Assembly (NCBI RefSeq): GCF_027587025.1
Contig: NZ_JAPPTI010000001.1
Span: 744,001-808,000 of the forward strand
Length of the DNA stretch: 64,000 nt
Reading direction: 5' to 3'
DNA from: Vibrio sp. LaRot3
Lineage (GTDB): Bacteria > Pseudomonadota > Gammaproteobacteria > Enterobacterales > Vibrionaceae
Shown: positions 54,317 through 63,884 of the stretch, in pieces
Layout of the letters: the number at the start of each line of letters is the position of its first letter
Position numbering within the stretch: position 1 is the stretch's first letter
Position numbers and translations under genes: made by a program
Notes under the pieces: model-generated
The model's input: only the letters and a program-made list of their open reading frames with translations
Database searches by the model: none
What the model was told of the DNA's origin: nothing

Positions 54317-57300
54317 ATGGGATTTGGTACTTTTGTTGCGGCAGGAAATCTTGCTGCAGGACAGGTAATGGTGATCGATTTAAATGGAGAAATCCGATTA
54401 TTAGAAAATGGCGAACAGCCGTTACCGGGAGAAGTCGTCGTTGAATTAACGGAGTCTGTCCAAGCCCCAAATTTAGCTGAACTGTCTGTCGAGCAAGTCA
54501 CCCAGTTGGGAGAAAATATCGATCTTACTCAAGATATTGCCAATATTATTGAGGCAATTGAGCAAGGCCAAGACCCAACCCAGTTTGATGAAGAGCTCGC
54601 TCCTGCCGCGGGTGGAGCTGCGGGTTCGAGTATTGGTTTGACGGGGACAATTGATAGAGACGGAACAGAGAAGATTGCTTCAACGGAGTTCATTACTGCA
54701 GCCACCAGTCAACTTCAATTGTCTGAGACTCAAAGTTTAGGTCTATTTCAACAGCTGCAATCGATTTTACCAGACCCGTCGCCTGTTGTTCCTCCAGCGT
54801 TAGCCAACCTAGATGTAGAAGCCGGAGATGCTGTCACTGAAGCAGACGATGCTTATATTAGCTTTACCATTTCTCTAGATTCTGATTTGACTGAAGATAC
54901 CGCATTGACCTTAACCTTAGGTGATAGTAGTGACAGTGCAACTAAAGGCGAAGACTATGAAGACAGCATTTATGTCTCTGATGGCGCTGGTGGTTACCGC
55001 ATAGCAACTTCGGCCGATTTGGTCATTGCAGCAGGAGATAATTCTTTAGAGGTCTTTGTCAAAGTAAATGATGACGCGTTTAAAGAAGGTGATGAGACAG
55101 TCACTTTGATTGCGGAAACAGACAGTGACTTGGTGGTTAATCAACGTGACTCAGACCAAGGCGTTATTCAGGATGAGGTATTGGGTGATACGGTTGAGGT
55201 TTCGTTAACTGGGCCTCAAACCGTTCGCGAAGGCGAAACGAGTTCTGAGTTCACGGTATCACTGAGTGAACCCGCACCAGTAGGCAGTATTGTTAAACTG
55301 ACGTATACGTACAGTGATGCAAACAACAATGATATTACTGAAACAGTAGAAGCGATTATTGGTGCCGATGGCCAAACCGCCACTTTCACCGTTGATGCTT
55401 TACCTGACAACATAGCAGACCCTGGTGAAACATTTACCGTCATTGTTGATGATGTTATTGACCCATCAACTGGGCAAAGTGTTTTTGAACAATTAGATAC
55501 AACGGATGCGAATCAGACCGTAGAAATCATCGACAACAATCCACCAGTCGCTGTTGATGATCCGCAAGGTTTTCGCGTGATTCGTGGCGATATGTCGGAC
55601 GATGGTAAAGGTACCGCGATCGAGTGGATTTCAGATCCAAGTAACCCTAATGAAGTTGGTTTTACGCTCAGCGCTTCTTTTGCCGGTGAAGACTCGACGG
55701 TACATCATAACAAAACGGATAAGCTAGGCGTCCAAGATGGCGCGCCATATCAAGGACCATCGGACCAGATTCAATATGATCGAGCCACGGGGCAATCTGA
55801 AAAGCTGACGATTTCCTTTGATGAGCCAGTGACCAGTGCAACGTTTGCTATTAGTAATCTATATTCAGATGAAGGTAAGGGAAGCAACAACAATGAGTCG
55901 GGGAGTTGGATTGCTTACCTTGATGGCGTCCCCGTTGCTAGTGGCTCTTTTGAAGGTACTGATAGTAGTAAACAGCATATCGTGATTGGTGACCTAGATG
56001 GTGACGGAGTCACTGATATCGCGTTCGATGAGATTGTATTTTCCGCAACTGAATATAGCAATGGTCTACAAGGTGATGATGAATATGATTCATCGGACTA
56101 TTTCATTGAAGGCATGGATGTTTCGTCTGACGGTGCGTATGCAACTAACCAAGGGCAAGAGTTAAGAATCCCGATTTCAGAAATTTTGGACAATGATAGT
56201 GATATTGACTTAGATACTCTAACGGTTACTTACGTTCAAGCAGATGGTTCAGTAGGACAAGCAAAAATCGAAGGTGATGAGGTTGTTTTTCAGCCGGATG
56301 CTGATTTTGTTGGTAGGACGGAGCTGGAATATCAAATTACCGATGGCCATGGTGGCTACGATGAAGCAAACATTGCTGTCATTGTTAACCCAATACCAGA
56401 CGCGGCGAAGATTGCAGCTGTATCACTTAAAGATAATATCGTAGACGAAGGTGAAGTTCTTATTTATACCGTTGCTTTAGATAAAGTAGCCTTGACGGAT
56501 TCTATATACGAGTTCTCTTTTAATCCTCTAGGAGACGCTTCTTTTGACGATGTATCACTTGACGGCTTAACCTTTACCAATGGTGTTACTGTCAATGCTG
56601 ATGGACATTTAGTTGTTCCGGCTGGCGTTGAAAAGTTTGATGTTCACCTACCAACGACAGTGGATGATTCTGGCACTGAAATTGACGACCAAATTGAGCT
56701 CGTGGTGGGCGAGGTTGGTGATATTGCCAATGGTGAGAGTGCTATCGGTGTTATCGTCAATAATAATCCACCTACCGTTGATAACCAGATTAGTGAATAC
56801 CAAGTTTCACAAGGGGACATGACGCCTGATGGCAGTAAAAACCAAGAGTGGAACGAGGTAGAACTGAGCGCATCATTTGGCGATAAATCACAAGCAAATG
56901 GAGATGCGGTTCATAGTGGCGTTGCAGATTCTAATGGTGAAGTAGGCGTTCGAGATGGTGCTGGTTGGGCAGGGCCAACATCACAAATCCAGTATGATCG
57001 AGAATCTGGTGTCTCTGAAAAGCTCAGCGTTAAACTTAAGTCACCCGTAACTTCGGGTAGCTTTATCGTTTCGCACCTTTTTGCTAGCGAAGGTGAAGGG
57101 GATAACAACCATGAAGCGGGCGCATGGGTCGCTTATCTTGATGGTGTCGCAGTGGCGAGCGGGTCGTTTGATGGCGAAGATGCCGGTCGAGGCAGTCGAA
57201 TGGAAGTCGATATTGATACAGGTGGCTACGCGTTTGATGAAATCGTCTTTTCTGCGACTGAGTACAGTAATGGAATACAGGGCGATCAAGAACTCGATTC

Positions 57301-58417
57301 ATCGGATTACTACATCGCTGGCTTTGAAGCGTCGAGCTCTGGTAGCTATATCGTGGCTGATTCATCGAGCTTACGCATACCTGTCAGTACTCTATTAGCG
57401 GATGCTGATGATGTAGATGGCGATGCCTTGCATATCGGTAATCTCAATATCGACCCTAATAGCGGTAGTTTGGAATTAATTGATGATCACTTAGTGTTTA
57501 CGCCTAAACAGGGGTATCAAGGTTCTTTGCAGTTTGAATTTGATGTGATTGATGAACATGGCGCATCAACGCCTGCAACGATTCCAGTCACTGTTCAATC
57601 AGCGCCACAAGAAGCAAAAGCGATGCACGTTGAAGCGCTTTCAGTTGCGGTGGTAGAGGGTGATGATTTTGTTTTCCGAGTTCATTTAGATAAAACCACG
57701 TTAAATGACACAGTATTGGATTTTGAATTTAGCGCTAACGATCCTTTGGTGCTAAATCAAGTGAGTGATGAACTTCGTTTCACCAATGGAGTTAAGCTGG
57801 ATGGCGCAGGTAACGTGATTGTGCCAGCTGGGGTGACTGAGTTTGATGTTTATGTGCCAACGATCGAAGATAAAGTCGACGAGGCACACCAAGGTTATAC
57901 GCTTGAAGTAGGCGGTGTTGCGGCGACGGCCTACTTAGCGGATGAAATTAACGATTCACTCGTTGGTCTAATTGGCACTGATCACGCTGATTTAATTGTC
58001 GGTGATAGCAACGACAATGTGATTCAAGGTGGTGATGGCGCTGATATTATTGTGGCTAATCTAGGCAATGATATTTTAAGCGGCGGGGGTGAGCCTGATA
58101 TCTTTAAATGGCTTGATACCGATCAGCCCATAGATGAACAAGATCAAATCACTGATTTCGAGTTAGGTAGTGACAAGTTGGATGTTAGCGACTTAATTGC
58201 GGTGGATGCTTCAATGGAAGAATTGCTAGCGACTATTGAGATCGAGAAAGAGGCTGACAGTGATTTGGTGATTACTCTTAATAATGGCGCTCAGCAAGAT
58301 TTAGAAATTGTATTGGATAATCATAATAATCAGTTCGATGGAATTGCCACAGGTCAGGTAACCGGTGATGCATTAAAAGGTTTAGTTGAAGATTTGTTTG
58401 TTAACTTGCCAGATTAG
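54317..58417 (+). CDS. LapA-type RTX adhesin with N-terminal retention module
   Basis: The protein of about 1,366 residues has no classical signal peptide. The N-terminal 95 residues resemble the LapA retention module (IIEAIEQGQDPTQF precedes the site). A di-alanine cleavage site PAAG lies at about 96-99, as in LapG substrates. Two Calx-beta-like repeats (about 165-405) follow, then two copies of a module of about 400 residues (about 407-815 and 815-1211). The C-terminus has a few RTX units (GGDGADIIVANLGNDILSGG) and the type I secretion target domain (DIFKW, TDFELGSDKLDVSDLI). The ATG follows GAGG by eight bases; a TTG six codons earlier is possible. It should stay on the surface until cleaved. 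Confidence 0.9.
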   Translation: MGFGTFVAAGNLAAGQVMVIDLNGEIRLLENGEQPLPGEVVVELTESVQAPNLAELSVEQVTQLGENIDLTQDIANIIEAIEQGQDPTQFDEELAPAAGGAAGSSIGLTGTIDRDGTEKIASTEFITAATSQLQLSETQSLGLFQQLQSILPDPSPVVPPALANLDVEAGDAVTEADDAYISFTISLDSDLTEDTALTLTLGDSSDSATKGEDYEDSIYVSDGAGGYRIATSADLVIAAGDNSLEVFVKVNDDAFKEGDETVTLIAETDSDLVVNQRDSDQGVIQDEVLGDTVEVSLTGPQTVREGETSSEFTVSLSEPAPVGSIVKLTYTYSDANNNDITETVEAIIGADGQTATFTVDALPDNIADPGETFTVIVDDVIDPSTGQSVFEQLDTTDANQTVEIIDNNPPVAVDDPQGFRVIRGDMSDDGKGTAIEWISDPSNPNEVGFTLSASFAGEDSTVHHNKTDKLGVQDGAPYQGPSDQIQYDRATGQSEKLTISFDEPVTSATFAISNLYSDEGKGSNNNESGSWIAYLDGVPVASGSFEGTDSSKQHIVIGDLDGDGVTDIAFDEIVFSATEYSNGLQGDDEYDSSDYFIEGMDVSSDGAYATNQGQELRIPISEILDNDSDIDLDTLTVTYVQADGSVGQAKIEGDEVVFQPDADFVGRTELEYQITDGHGGYDEANIAVIVNPIPDAAKIAAVSLKDNIVDEGEVLIYTVALDKVALTDSIYEFSFNPLGDASFDDVSLDGLTFTNGVTVNADGHLVVPAGVEKFDVHLPTTVDDSGTEIDDQIELVVGEVGDIANGESAIGVIVNNNPPTVDNQISEYQVSQGDMTPDGSKNQEWNEVELSASFGDKSQANGDAVHSGVADSNGEVGVRDGAGWAGPTSQIQYDRESGVSEKLSVKLKSPVTSGSFIVSHLFASEGEGDNNHEAGAWVAYLDGVAVASGSFDGEDAGRGSRMEVDIDTGGYAFDEIVFSATEYSNGIQGDQELDSSDYYIAGFEASSSGSYIVADSSSLRIPVSTLLADADDVDGDALHIGNLNIDPNSGSLELIDDHLVFTPKQGYQGSLQFEFDVIDEHGASTPATIPVTVQSAPQEAKAMHVEALSVAVVEGDDFVFRVHLDKTTLNDTVLDFEFSANDPLVLNQVSDELRFTNGVKLDGAGNVIVPAGVTEFDVYVPTIEDKVDEAHQGYTLEVGGVAATAYLADEINDSLVGLIGTDHADLIVGDSNDNVIQGGDGADIIVANLGNDILSGGGEPDIFKWLDTDQPIDEQDQITDFELGSDKLDVSDLIAVDASMEELLATIEIEKEADSDLVITLNNGAQQDLEIVLDNHNNQFDGIATGQVTGDALKGLVEDLFVNLPD
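55539..56762 (+). repeat. Adhesin module copy A
   Basis: A coding repeat of about 400 residues: NNPP start, QIQYDR, a YLDGVPVASGSF block, [20 protein letters not shown], a cadherin-like unit, then a Calx-beta-like unit. Copy B follows directly at 56763, and copy C is in the next gene. Confidence 0.75.
56763..57950 (+). repeat. Adhesin module copy B
   Basis: The second tandem copy: [36 protein letters not shown] and SSDYY in the same order and spacing as copy A, then the cadherin- and Calx-like units. The right edge is approximate. Confidence 0.75.
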
Positions 58418-58444
58418 ATGTTGTTTTGACTATTGACTGTGATT

Positions 58445-58466
58445 AGAGGGCCGAAAGGCCCTTTTG
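58445..58466 (+). terminator. Terminator of the first RTX adhesin gene
   Basis: AGGGCC pairs with GGCCCT around GAAA, then a T-run, 28 bases after the stop. The remaining 390 bases up to the second RTX gene show no gene I can support. Confidence 0.8.
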
Positions 58467-58857
58467 TCGTTTCTTGGCAGCTAAAAATGTGTTCATTCCA
58501 ACCGATGTTCATAGATGAAGAGCACCATAGGCACTTACTAGATGGCGGCTAGCTTGAACGAAGGCCTAAGTAAGCATTAGAAATTATGAGCTTGCTAGTG
58601 GAGATATTATAAATTTAAAGAAATAGTCTTATATATGAGAAGCTTATCTGCCCGATAATAGCGACCAATACTTAAGGACGATAATAAAAAAGTAGTAGGA
58701 ATAGTCGCGGTTTTGCTTCAGAAATTCTGAGTAGATTGATTTCTTGCGCCTTGAGTACCGACGTTTGCTTTGCGGTATGAGCTTTAGTTAGAAGCGTGTT
58801 TGCTTTAGCTCGTCCCTTAGCAGGCGAATATTCAGAGAAAGTAATAAGGATAGCTAA

Positions 58858-61041
58858 GTGAATAGCCAAGCGAAGGAATCAACCACTTTAACCAGTCAAA
58901 CAAGTCAATCTATCAACCAAGCATCTATACATACGCAAAATAACCCGCCGATTGCTCGTAATGACCCTAATGCTTTTACCTTAACTCAAGGGGATGCAAC
59001 CGCAGATGGTGTTCACACTAACTCGGGTTGGGACGATGTCATTCTCACGGCAAGGTATCAAGGTGAAGATGCAGAGGTAGATATTGATAGCCGCGGAGTC
59101 GTTGGGGTTTCTAAGGGGGCTGAGCACAATGGTCCTGAAGCTCAAATTCAATATGACCGTGATGCGAATGTATCTGAGCAATTGAGTATCAAACTTCCTC
59201 AAAGCGCAACCAGTGGGAAGTTTACGGTAAGTCGACTGTTCGCTAATGAGGGTAACGGTGATGATAACCACGAAGCGGGTTTATGGATTGCGTACTTAAA
59301 CGGTGTTGAAGTCGCAAGTGGTCAGTTTAATGGTATTTACCGCACCGCTCAGACACCTTTTGAGATAGATACAGATGGTAAAGCATTTGATGAAATTGTT
59401 TTTTCTGCGGTGGAATACAGTAATGGTGCGCAAGGTGATCAGTCAGGGGATTCGTCAGACTATTTCCTAAATGGTATCGAAGTGTCATCCGATGGTTCTT
59501 ACGCTGTGAATCAAGGTGACGTGCTTACTATACCGCTGGCCGAGCTTCTCGCAAATGATGAAGATTTCGATGGCGATCAACTGACCATTACTTATGTGAA
59601 TGGGGAGCAACATGGCGTTGCGCGAATTGTTGGGGATGTCGTTGAGTTTGATTTAGACGATAGCTTTGTTGGCAAAACTCAATTTACTTATCAAATCTCC
59701 GATGGCCAAGGAGGTGTGGATGAAGCTCAAGTCAGCGTGATTGTAAGCCCGTTACCTGAAGCGGCAGTTGTTGCCAACATTGATCTGAAAGAGACTGAAG
59801 TGAATGAAGGCGAGACTTTAGTTTATCAAGTTGAACTTGATAAGCGTGCTCCCCAAGAAACAGTATTTGATTTCCAATTGTCACTAGAAAACGGTACAAC
59901 CAGTGATGATATCAATTTAAAAGGTCTGAATTTTACTCATGGCGTTGTACTGAATAGTTCGGGCCAACTGGTTATTCCTGCTGGCGTAACCAGTTTCTCT
60001 GTATTGCTGCCAACCGTTGATGACAAAGAGTTTGAACGTACAGAAAGTGTACGTATTGCGATCGGAGAAGTGGATGCTGTTGGAGACATTCTGGATGTAG
60101 GCGACAGCGTTGATTTTGATGTGGTATCCAATGGTGACCGCGTTGATACTGTGCACTACATGGCTGGACATGAGAAATACCTTTGGTCTGCTTCTGCCGC
60201 TGAGATTGGTCAAAGTCAGATTTATCAACTAGGTGATTATGATCAGACCGGAATTGCAGTTGACGTTGGCGATGCAGGTGATGATGTGTTTACTGGTGCA
60301 GGGAACGACTATATCGACCTTGGTGAAAGCCATGCGCTATTAGATGAGAATGCTCATTCAGAAGCGAATTTAGTTCAATCTGCCAATAAAATCGCTGACT
60401 TCATGAATGGTTCAGACGAGAGCCATCTACTTCACCCTGCGTGGGGCGGCGAAGATGGTGCATTGAATACGTCGACGGTGAGTAATGCTTATATTGATGT
60501 CGCGCATGCAGGCGCTGGCGATGATGTGGTGTTAGGCAAAGGTGGTGCAGACGCGATATTCGGTGGCTCTGGTCATGATACTCTCTATGGTGGAGACGGC
60601 GTTGATGGCCTGCGTGGTGGTTCGGGCAATGACACATTACACGGCGGGTCGGGTGAAGACATTCTGATAGGTGGCTTAGGTAACGATATTCTAACTGGCG
60701 GTGAAGATGCTGATATCTTCAAATGGGTTGATCAAGGAGATTCCGCTCGCTCAGACAATGATATCGTGACTGACTTTACCCTCGGAGAAGACAAATTAGA
60801 TTTGTCAGATCTCTTAGCAAATGATGATTCGCTTCAAGACCTACTGTCGAATATTACCCTTGAGAAAACATCAGAGAGCGACCTTTCTCTAACGATAGAA
60901 ACGGGTGAAGATAGCCAGTTGAGCATTACTTTAGAGGGTGTCGCATCTCAATTAGATGGCTTAGCAGAAGGTCCACAATCAGGCGATGTAATCGCACCGC
61001 TGGTGGATGATTTGTTTATTAATTTACCTAATCACTATTAG
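58858..61041 (+). CDS. RTX protein paralogous to the adhesin, without retention module
   Basis: The 727-residue protein starts directly with a Ser/Thr/Gln-rich 27-residue leader and then one copy of the module shared with the neighbour (about 28-415: [37 protein letters not shown]). A linker follows, then about six RTX nonapeptides ([13 protein letters not shown] near 575 and following), and the same secretion domain ([23 protein letters not shown]) ending in LFINLPNHY. It lacks the LapA-like N-terminus and the PAAG site, so it should be released. The GTG start follows AAGGA. A terminator separates it from the adhesin gene, so it has its own promoter. Confidence 0.88.
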   Translation: MNSQAKESTTLTSQTSQSINQASIHTQNNPPIARNDPNAFTLTQGDATADGVHTNSGWDDVILTARYQGEDAEVDIDSRGVVGVSKGAEHNGPEAQIQYDRDANVSEQLSIKLPQSATSGKFTVSRLFANEGNGDDNHEAGLWIAYLNGVEVASGQFNGIYRTAQTPFEIDTDGKAFDEIVFSAVEYSNGAQGDQSGDSSDYFLNGIEVSSDGSYAVNQGDVLTIPLAELLANDEDFDGDQLTITYVNGEQHGVARIVGDVVEFDLDDSFVGKTQFTYQISDGQGGVDEAQVSVIVSPLPEAAVVANIDLKETEVNEGETLVYQVELDKRAPQETVFDFQLSLENGTTSDDINLKGLNFTHGVVLNSSGQLVIPAGVTSFSVLLPTVDDKEFERTESVRIAIGEVDAVGDILDVGDSVDFDVVSNGDRVDTVHYMAGHEKYLWSASAAEIGQSQIYQLGDYDQTGIAVDVGDAGDDVFTGAGNDYIDLGESHALLDENAHSEANLVQSANKIADFMNGSDESHLLHPAWGGEDGALNTSTVSNAYIDVAHAGAGDDVVLGKGGADAIFGGSGHDTLYGGDGVDGLRGGSGNDTLHGGSGEDILIGGLGNDILTGGEDADIFKWVDQGDSARSDNDIVTDFTLGEDKLDLSDLLANDDSLQDLLSNITLEKTSESDLSLTIETGEDSQLSITLEGVASQLDGLAEGPQSGDVIAPLVDDLFINLPNHY
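58940..60115 (+). repeat. Adhesin module copy C
   Basis: The third copy of the module, alone in the released paralog, with the same NNPP start and motif order as copies A and B. By eye it is closer to copy B in the [10 protein letters not shown] to SSDYF stretch. Confidence 0.7.
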
Positions 61042-61071
61042 ATAGCCATTGGTAAATTACGCTTACCTATA

Positions 61072-61097
61072 ATAAAGGGCCCATCGGGCCCTTTAAC
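61072..61097. terminator. Terminator after the second RTX gene
   Basis: AAAGGGCCC pairs with GGGCCCTTT around ATC. It lies between the RTX gene and convergent rlmI. Confidence 0.8.
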
Positions 61098-61109
61098 TTT
61101 CTAAGTATT

Positions 61110-62303
61110 TTATAGAACTTTACACGCGAAGCCCTTGAGGTAGAAACCTTCAGGGTAGGCCGTATCTGTAGGGTGATCTGCCGCTTGCTCAAAGCGTTCT
61201 ACAAACTTTACTTGGCGCTTGGCATCTACCGCTGCATCAGCAATGATTTTTTGGAACAGAACTTGATCCATAAGACCTGAGCAAGAGTAAGTTAACAACG
61301 TGCCGCCAGGTTTTAGAATTTGCATAGCTAACATGTTGATATCTTTGTAGCCGCGACATGCACCATTAAGCTGAGCTTTGCTCTCTGCAAACTTTGGTGG
61401 ATCCATGATAACAACATCAAACTTAGTGCCTTGATCGCGATATTCACGTAGCAGTTTGAATACGTCTGCGTTTAAGAACACAGCGCGCTTTTTAGAAATG
61501 TCGAACTCGTTTAGCTCAGCGTTGAATTTGGCAGTATCAAGGGCTGGTTGAGATACGTCGGCATTGATAACGCGACTGGCACCACCATTAAGCGCATACA
61601 ACCCAAAACCACCCGTGTAAGAGAAGCAGTTCAACACTTCTTTATCTTTGACGTATTTCATCGATTGTTGGCGGCTATCACGTTGGTCTAAGTAAAAACC
61701 CGTTTTGTGTCCGCCAACGATATCCACACTGATCTTAATGCCGTTCTCTTCAATTACTACTGATTTTGGTGGTTCTTCACCATGCAATACACCCGTTGAT
61801 TCTTTCAGGCCTTCTTTTTTGCGAACCGCAACGTCTGAGCGCTCGTAAATACTGCACTCAGGGAACACTTCACATAGCGCTTCAACGAGTGTTGCTTTTT
61901 GGAATTCTGCACCGGCGCTGAGTAGCTGACAAACAAGAAAATCTTGGTATTTATCGATAGTAATACCCGGTAGGCCATCCGATTCAGCGGCAATCAAGCG
62001 GTAGCCCGTTAGGCCGTCACGTTCAATCACATCTTCACGTAGCAATTGTGCATCCTGAATACGTTTTACAAAGAATGCTTTATCAATGTTTTGTTTCTCA
62101 AAGCTCCAAACTCGGGCACGAATTTGAGAGTGGGGAGAATAGGCTGCTTTCGCTAACCATTTACCATCGTGAGCAAACACATCGACCGTTTCACCCAGCT
62201 GAGGGTCACCTTCTACTTTGCTAATACCACGAGAGAATACCCAAGGGTGTCTGCGAAGGAGGGATTTATCACGGCCTTTGACTAAATAAATTGCTGCGGT
62301 CAT
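61110..62303 (-). CDS. rlmI: 23S rRNA (cytosine(1962)-C(5))-methyltransferase
   Basis: This protein of about 397 residues has an N-terminal PUA domain ([17 protein letters not shown]), a middle EEHPF-like region and a SAM-binding Rossmann domain ([16 protein letters not shown] near 214). The catalytic motif is DPPKFAESK near 300 and the Cys is in TYSCSG near 345. It methylates C1962 of 23S rRNA in E. coli. The start is the internal ATG that aligns with E. coli RlmI. The next genes, yccX, tusE and yccA, match the order I recall from E. coli. Confidence 0.94.
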   Translation of the reverse strand: MTAAIYLVKGRDKSLLRRHPWVFSRGISKVEGDPQLGETVDVFAHDGKWLAKAAYSPHSQIRARVWSFEKQNIDKAFFVKRIQDAQLLREDVIERDGLTGYRLIAAESDGLPGITIDKYQDFLVCQLLSAGAEFQKATLVEALCEVFPECSIYERSDVAVRKKEGLKESTGVLHGEEPPKSVVIEENGIKISVDIVGGHKTGFYLDQRDSRQQSMKYVKDKEVLNCFSYTGGFGLYALNGGASRVINADVSQPALDTAKFNAELNEFDISKKRAVFLNADVFKLLREYRDQGTKFDVVIMDPPKFAESKAQLNGACRGYKDINMLAMQILKPGGTLLTYSCSGLMDQVLFQKIIADAAVDAKRQVKFVERFEQAADHPTDTAYPEGFYLKGFACKVL

Positions 62304-62468
62304 TGGTTTACTCAATTGATTGTTTTGAAAGGTTGGCTATTTTCGAGCAACTAGGTTGGAAAAGCAAATGATATAGCTCGATACGCTATATCTGGTAAGG
62401 GATCACTCAAGATTATGAGAAAACTTGCTAACATCAGGTGACAAGATAACCATGAAAGGAATCTATTG

Positions 62469-62741
62469 ATGCAAGTACAATGTATCAAATTTATCGTATC
62501 TGGCCGCGTTCAAGGGGTAGGGTTTCGTTATAACACGGCTTACCATGGACTTAAACTTGGCGTAACGGGTTACGCAAAGAACTTATGGGACGGGGATGTC
62601 GAAGTGGTTGTGAGAGGGAACGTTCAACAGATAGAGCAGATGGAGCAGTTCTTACAGCAAGGCCCGCGTATGTCGCGAGTGGATAGCCTGCATCGCGAAA
62701 CTACAGAGCTCAAAGAGTATAAAGGCTTCGACATCTTATAA
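62469..62741 (+). CDS. yccX: Acylphosphatase
   Basis: The 90-residue enzyme hydrolyses acyl phosphates. The phosphate-binding loop GRVQGVGFR (catalytic Arg) and the Asn in GYAKNLWDGDVEVV are present, and the length is normal. The ATG follows GAAAGGAATC at good spacing. It is divergent from rlmI across 165 bases. Confidence 0.94.
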   Translation: MQVQCIKFIVSGRVQGVGFRYNTAYHGLKLGVTGYAKNLWDGDVEVVVRGNVQQIEQMEQFLQQGPRMSRVDSLHRETTELKEYKGFDIL

Positions 62742-62770
62742 TCGTCATAAGATGTCGAGTTTGAGAAGAC

Positions 62771-63100
62771 TTATAAGCACTTAGCCGGTTTAGGCAGGCC
62801 TGCCAGTTTGGTCGCTTGCTTCGCAGGGCCTTGTTTGAACAGCTTGAACAGGTATTTACTGTTGCCTTTTTCTGGGCCGTGCGCTTTCTCCATCGCTTTT
62901 ACAAGCATTCGCACTGCAGGAGAAGTGTTGAACTCGATATAAAAGTCACGAACAAAATGAACCACTTCTAAATGCGCTTCGGTTAGCTCAATGCCTTCTT
63001 GCTCAGCAAGAATTTGGATCATGCCTTCTTCCCATTGGGTATGGTCTAGCAAATAACCTTGCGCATCAGTTTCAATTTGCTTGCCGTTGTATTCAAACAT
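62771..63100 (-). CDS. tusE: Sulfurtransferase TusE (DsrC family)
   Basis: The 109-residue protein is the last relay in sulfur transfer for 2-thiouridine in tRNA, taking sulfur from TusBCD to MnmA. It has the DsrC fold ([19 protein letters not shown]) and a penultimate Cys in KPAKCL that carries the persulfide. The second Cys of dissimilatory DsrC is absent. The start is an ATG at codon 17 of the longer frame, which fits the family. Confidence 0.94.
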   Translation of the reverse strand: MFEYNGKQIETDAQGYLLDHTQWEEGMIQILAEQEGIELTEAHLEVVHFVRDFYIEFNTSPAVRMLVKAMEKAHGPEKGNSKYLFKLFKQGPAKQATKLAGLPKPAKCL

Positions 63101-63160
63101 CTTGTGTATCCAATTGGTAATAACAGGATTAGGGTAGCTTAGAGCCAAGCTACAGACAAT

Positions 63161-63200
63161 AAAAAAGCCCGGTGGCGATTAACCATCGGGCTTTTTTTAA
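63161..63200 (-). terminator. Terminator of the yccA gene
   Basis: AAAGCCCGGTGG pairs with CCATCGGGCTTT with one mismatch, flanked by A and T runs. It lies between yccA and tusE, both leftward. Confidence 0.8.
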
Positions 63201-63215
63201 TCAGATTCGATTGAA

Positions 63216-63884
63216 TTAATCGTCACCCATAATGCCTAGAATGCTTAGTAGGCTTGTGAATAGGTTTAGAATGTTCAAGTACATTGAGATTGTTGCATTG
63301 ATGTAGTTAGTCTCTTCACCACGAACAATTCGGCTAGTATCAAATAGAATAAAACCAGAGAAAACAAGTGCTGACATGCTACTGATTGCAAGTTGGCCAA
63401 GTGTCGAGCCAACAAATATGTTGATGATTGCTGCAACGATGACAATGATTAGACCAGCGAATAAGAAATTACGCATGAAAGAAAAATCTTTCTTAGTTGT
63501 GATTGTGTACGCTGACAGGCCTAGGAATACTGTGCCGGTAAGGCCAAGTGCTTGCGCAATGATTTCAGGGCCGTTAGAAAGCGCAGCATAGTAGTTTAGC
63601 ATTGGGCCGAGAGCACCACCCATTAAAGTAGTGAACACAAAAGTCCATACCAGACCCATTGAAGAGTTGATGCTACGCGGTAATACGAAAAACAGAATCG
63701 CGATAGCAGCTACTTGCATACCGATCGCCATAAATGGAGAAATGCCGATAGACATAGTTGCCATTGCGGCGATCGCACTGGTTACTAGCGTCATCGATAG
63801 CAAAAAGTACGTATTTTTAAGCGTTTTGTTAATCTCAAGTGTGTTGTTCACACTTGTAGAACGGGTAAACATTGGACTGTTCAT
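63216..63884 (-). CDS. yccA: BAX inhibitor-1 family membrane protein YccA
   Basis: This protein of about 222 residues has seven hydrophobic helices of the BI-1 (TMBIM) family and the C-terminal acidic DTSRIVRGEETNYI and YLNILNLFTSLL. E. coli YccA modulates the FtsH protease. The start was moved to an ATG preceded by GAGG at seven bases. It lies at the window's right edge, and the 116 bases to its right hold its promoter region. Confidence 0.94.
   Translation of the reverse strand: MNSPMFTRSTSVNNTLEINKTLKNTYFLLSMTLVTSAIAAMATMSIGISPFMAIGMQVAAIAILFFVLPRSINSSMGLVWTFVFTTLMGGALGPMLNYYAALSNGPEIIAQALGLTGTVFLGLSAYTITTKKDFSFMRNFLFAGLIIVIVAAIINIFVGSTLGQLAISSMSALVFSGFILFDTSRIVRGEETNYINATISMYLNILNLFTSLLSILGIMGDD

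Noticed and set aside
58672..58869. 65-residue leftward reading frame upstream of the second RTX gene
   Set aside because: It has no ribosome site, no recognisable motif, and overlaps the RTX start. It is most likely chance.
60401..60637. His-rich reading frame opposite the RTX repeats
   Set aside because: It is the antisense shadow of Gly/Asp RTX codons, a known artefact of repeat-rich genes.
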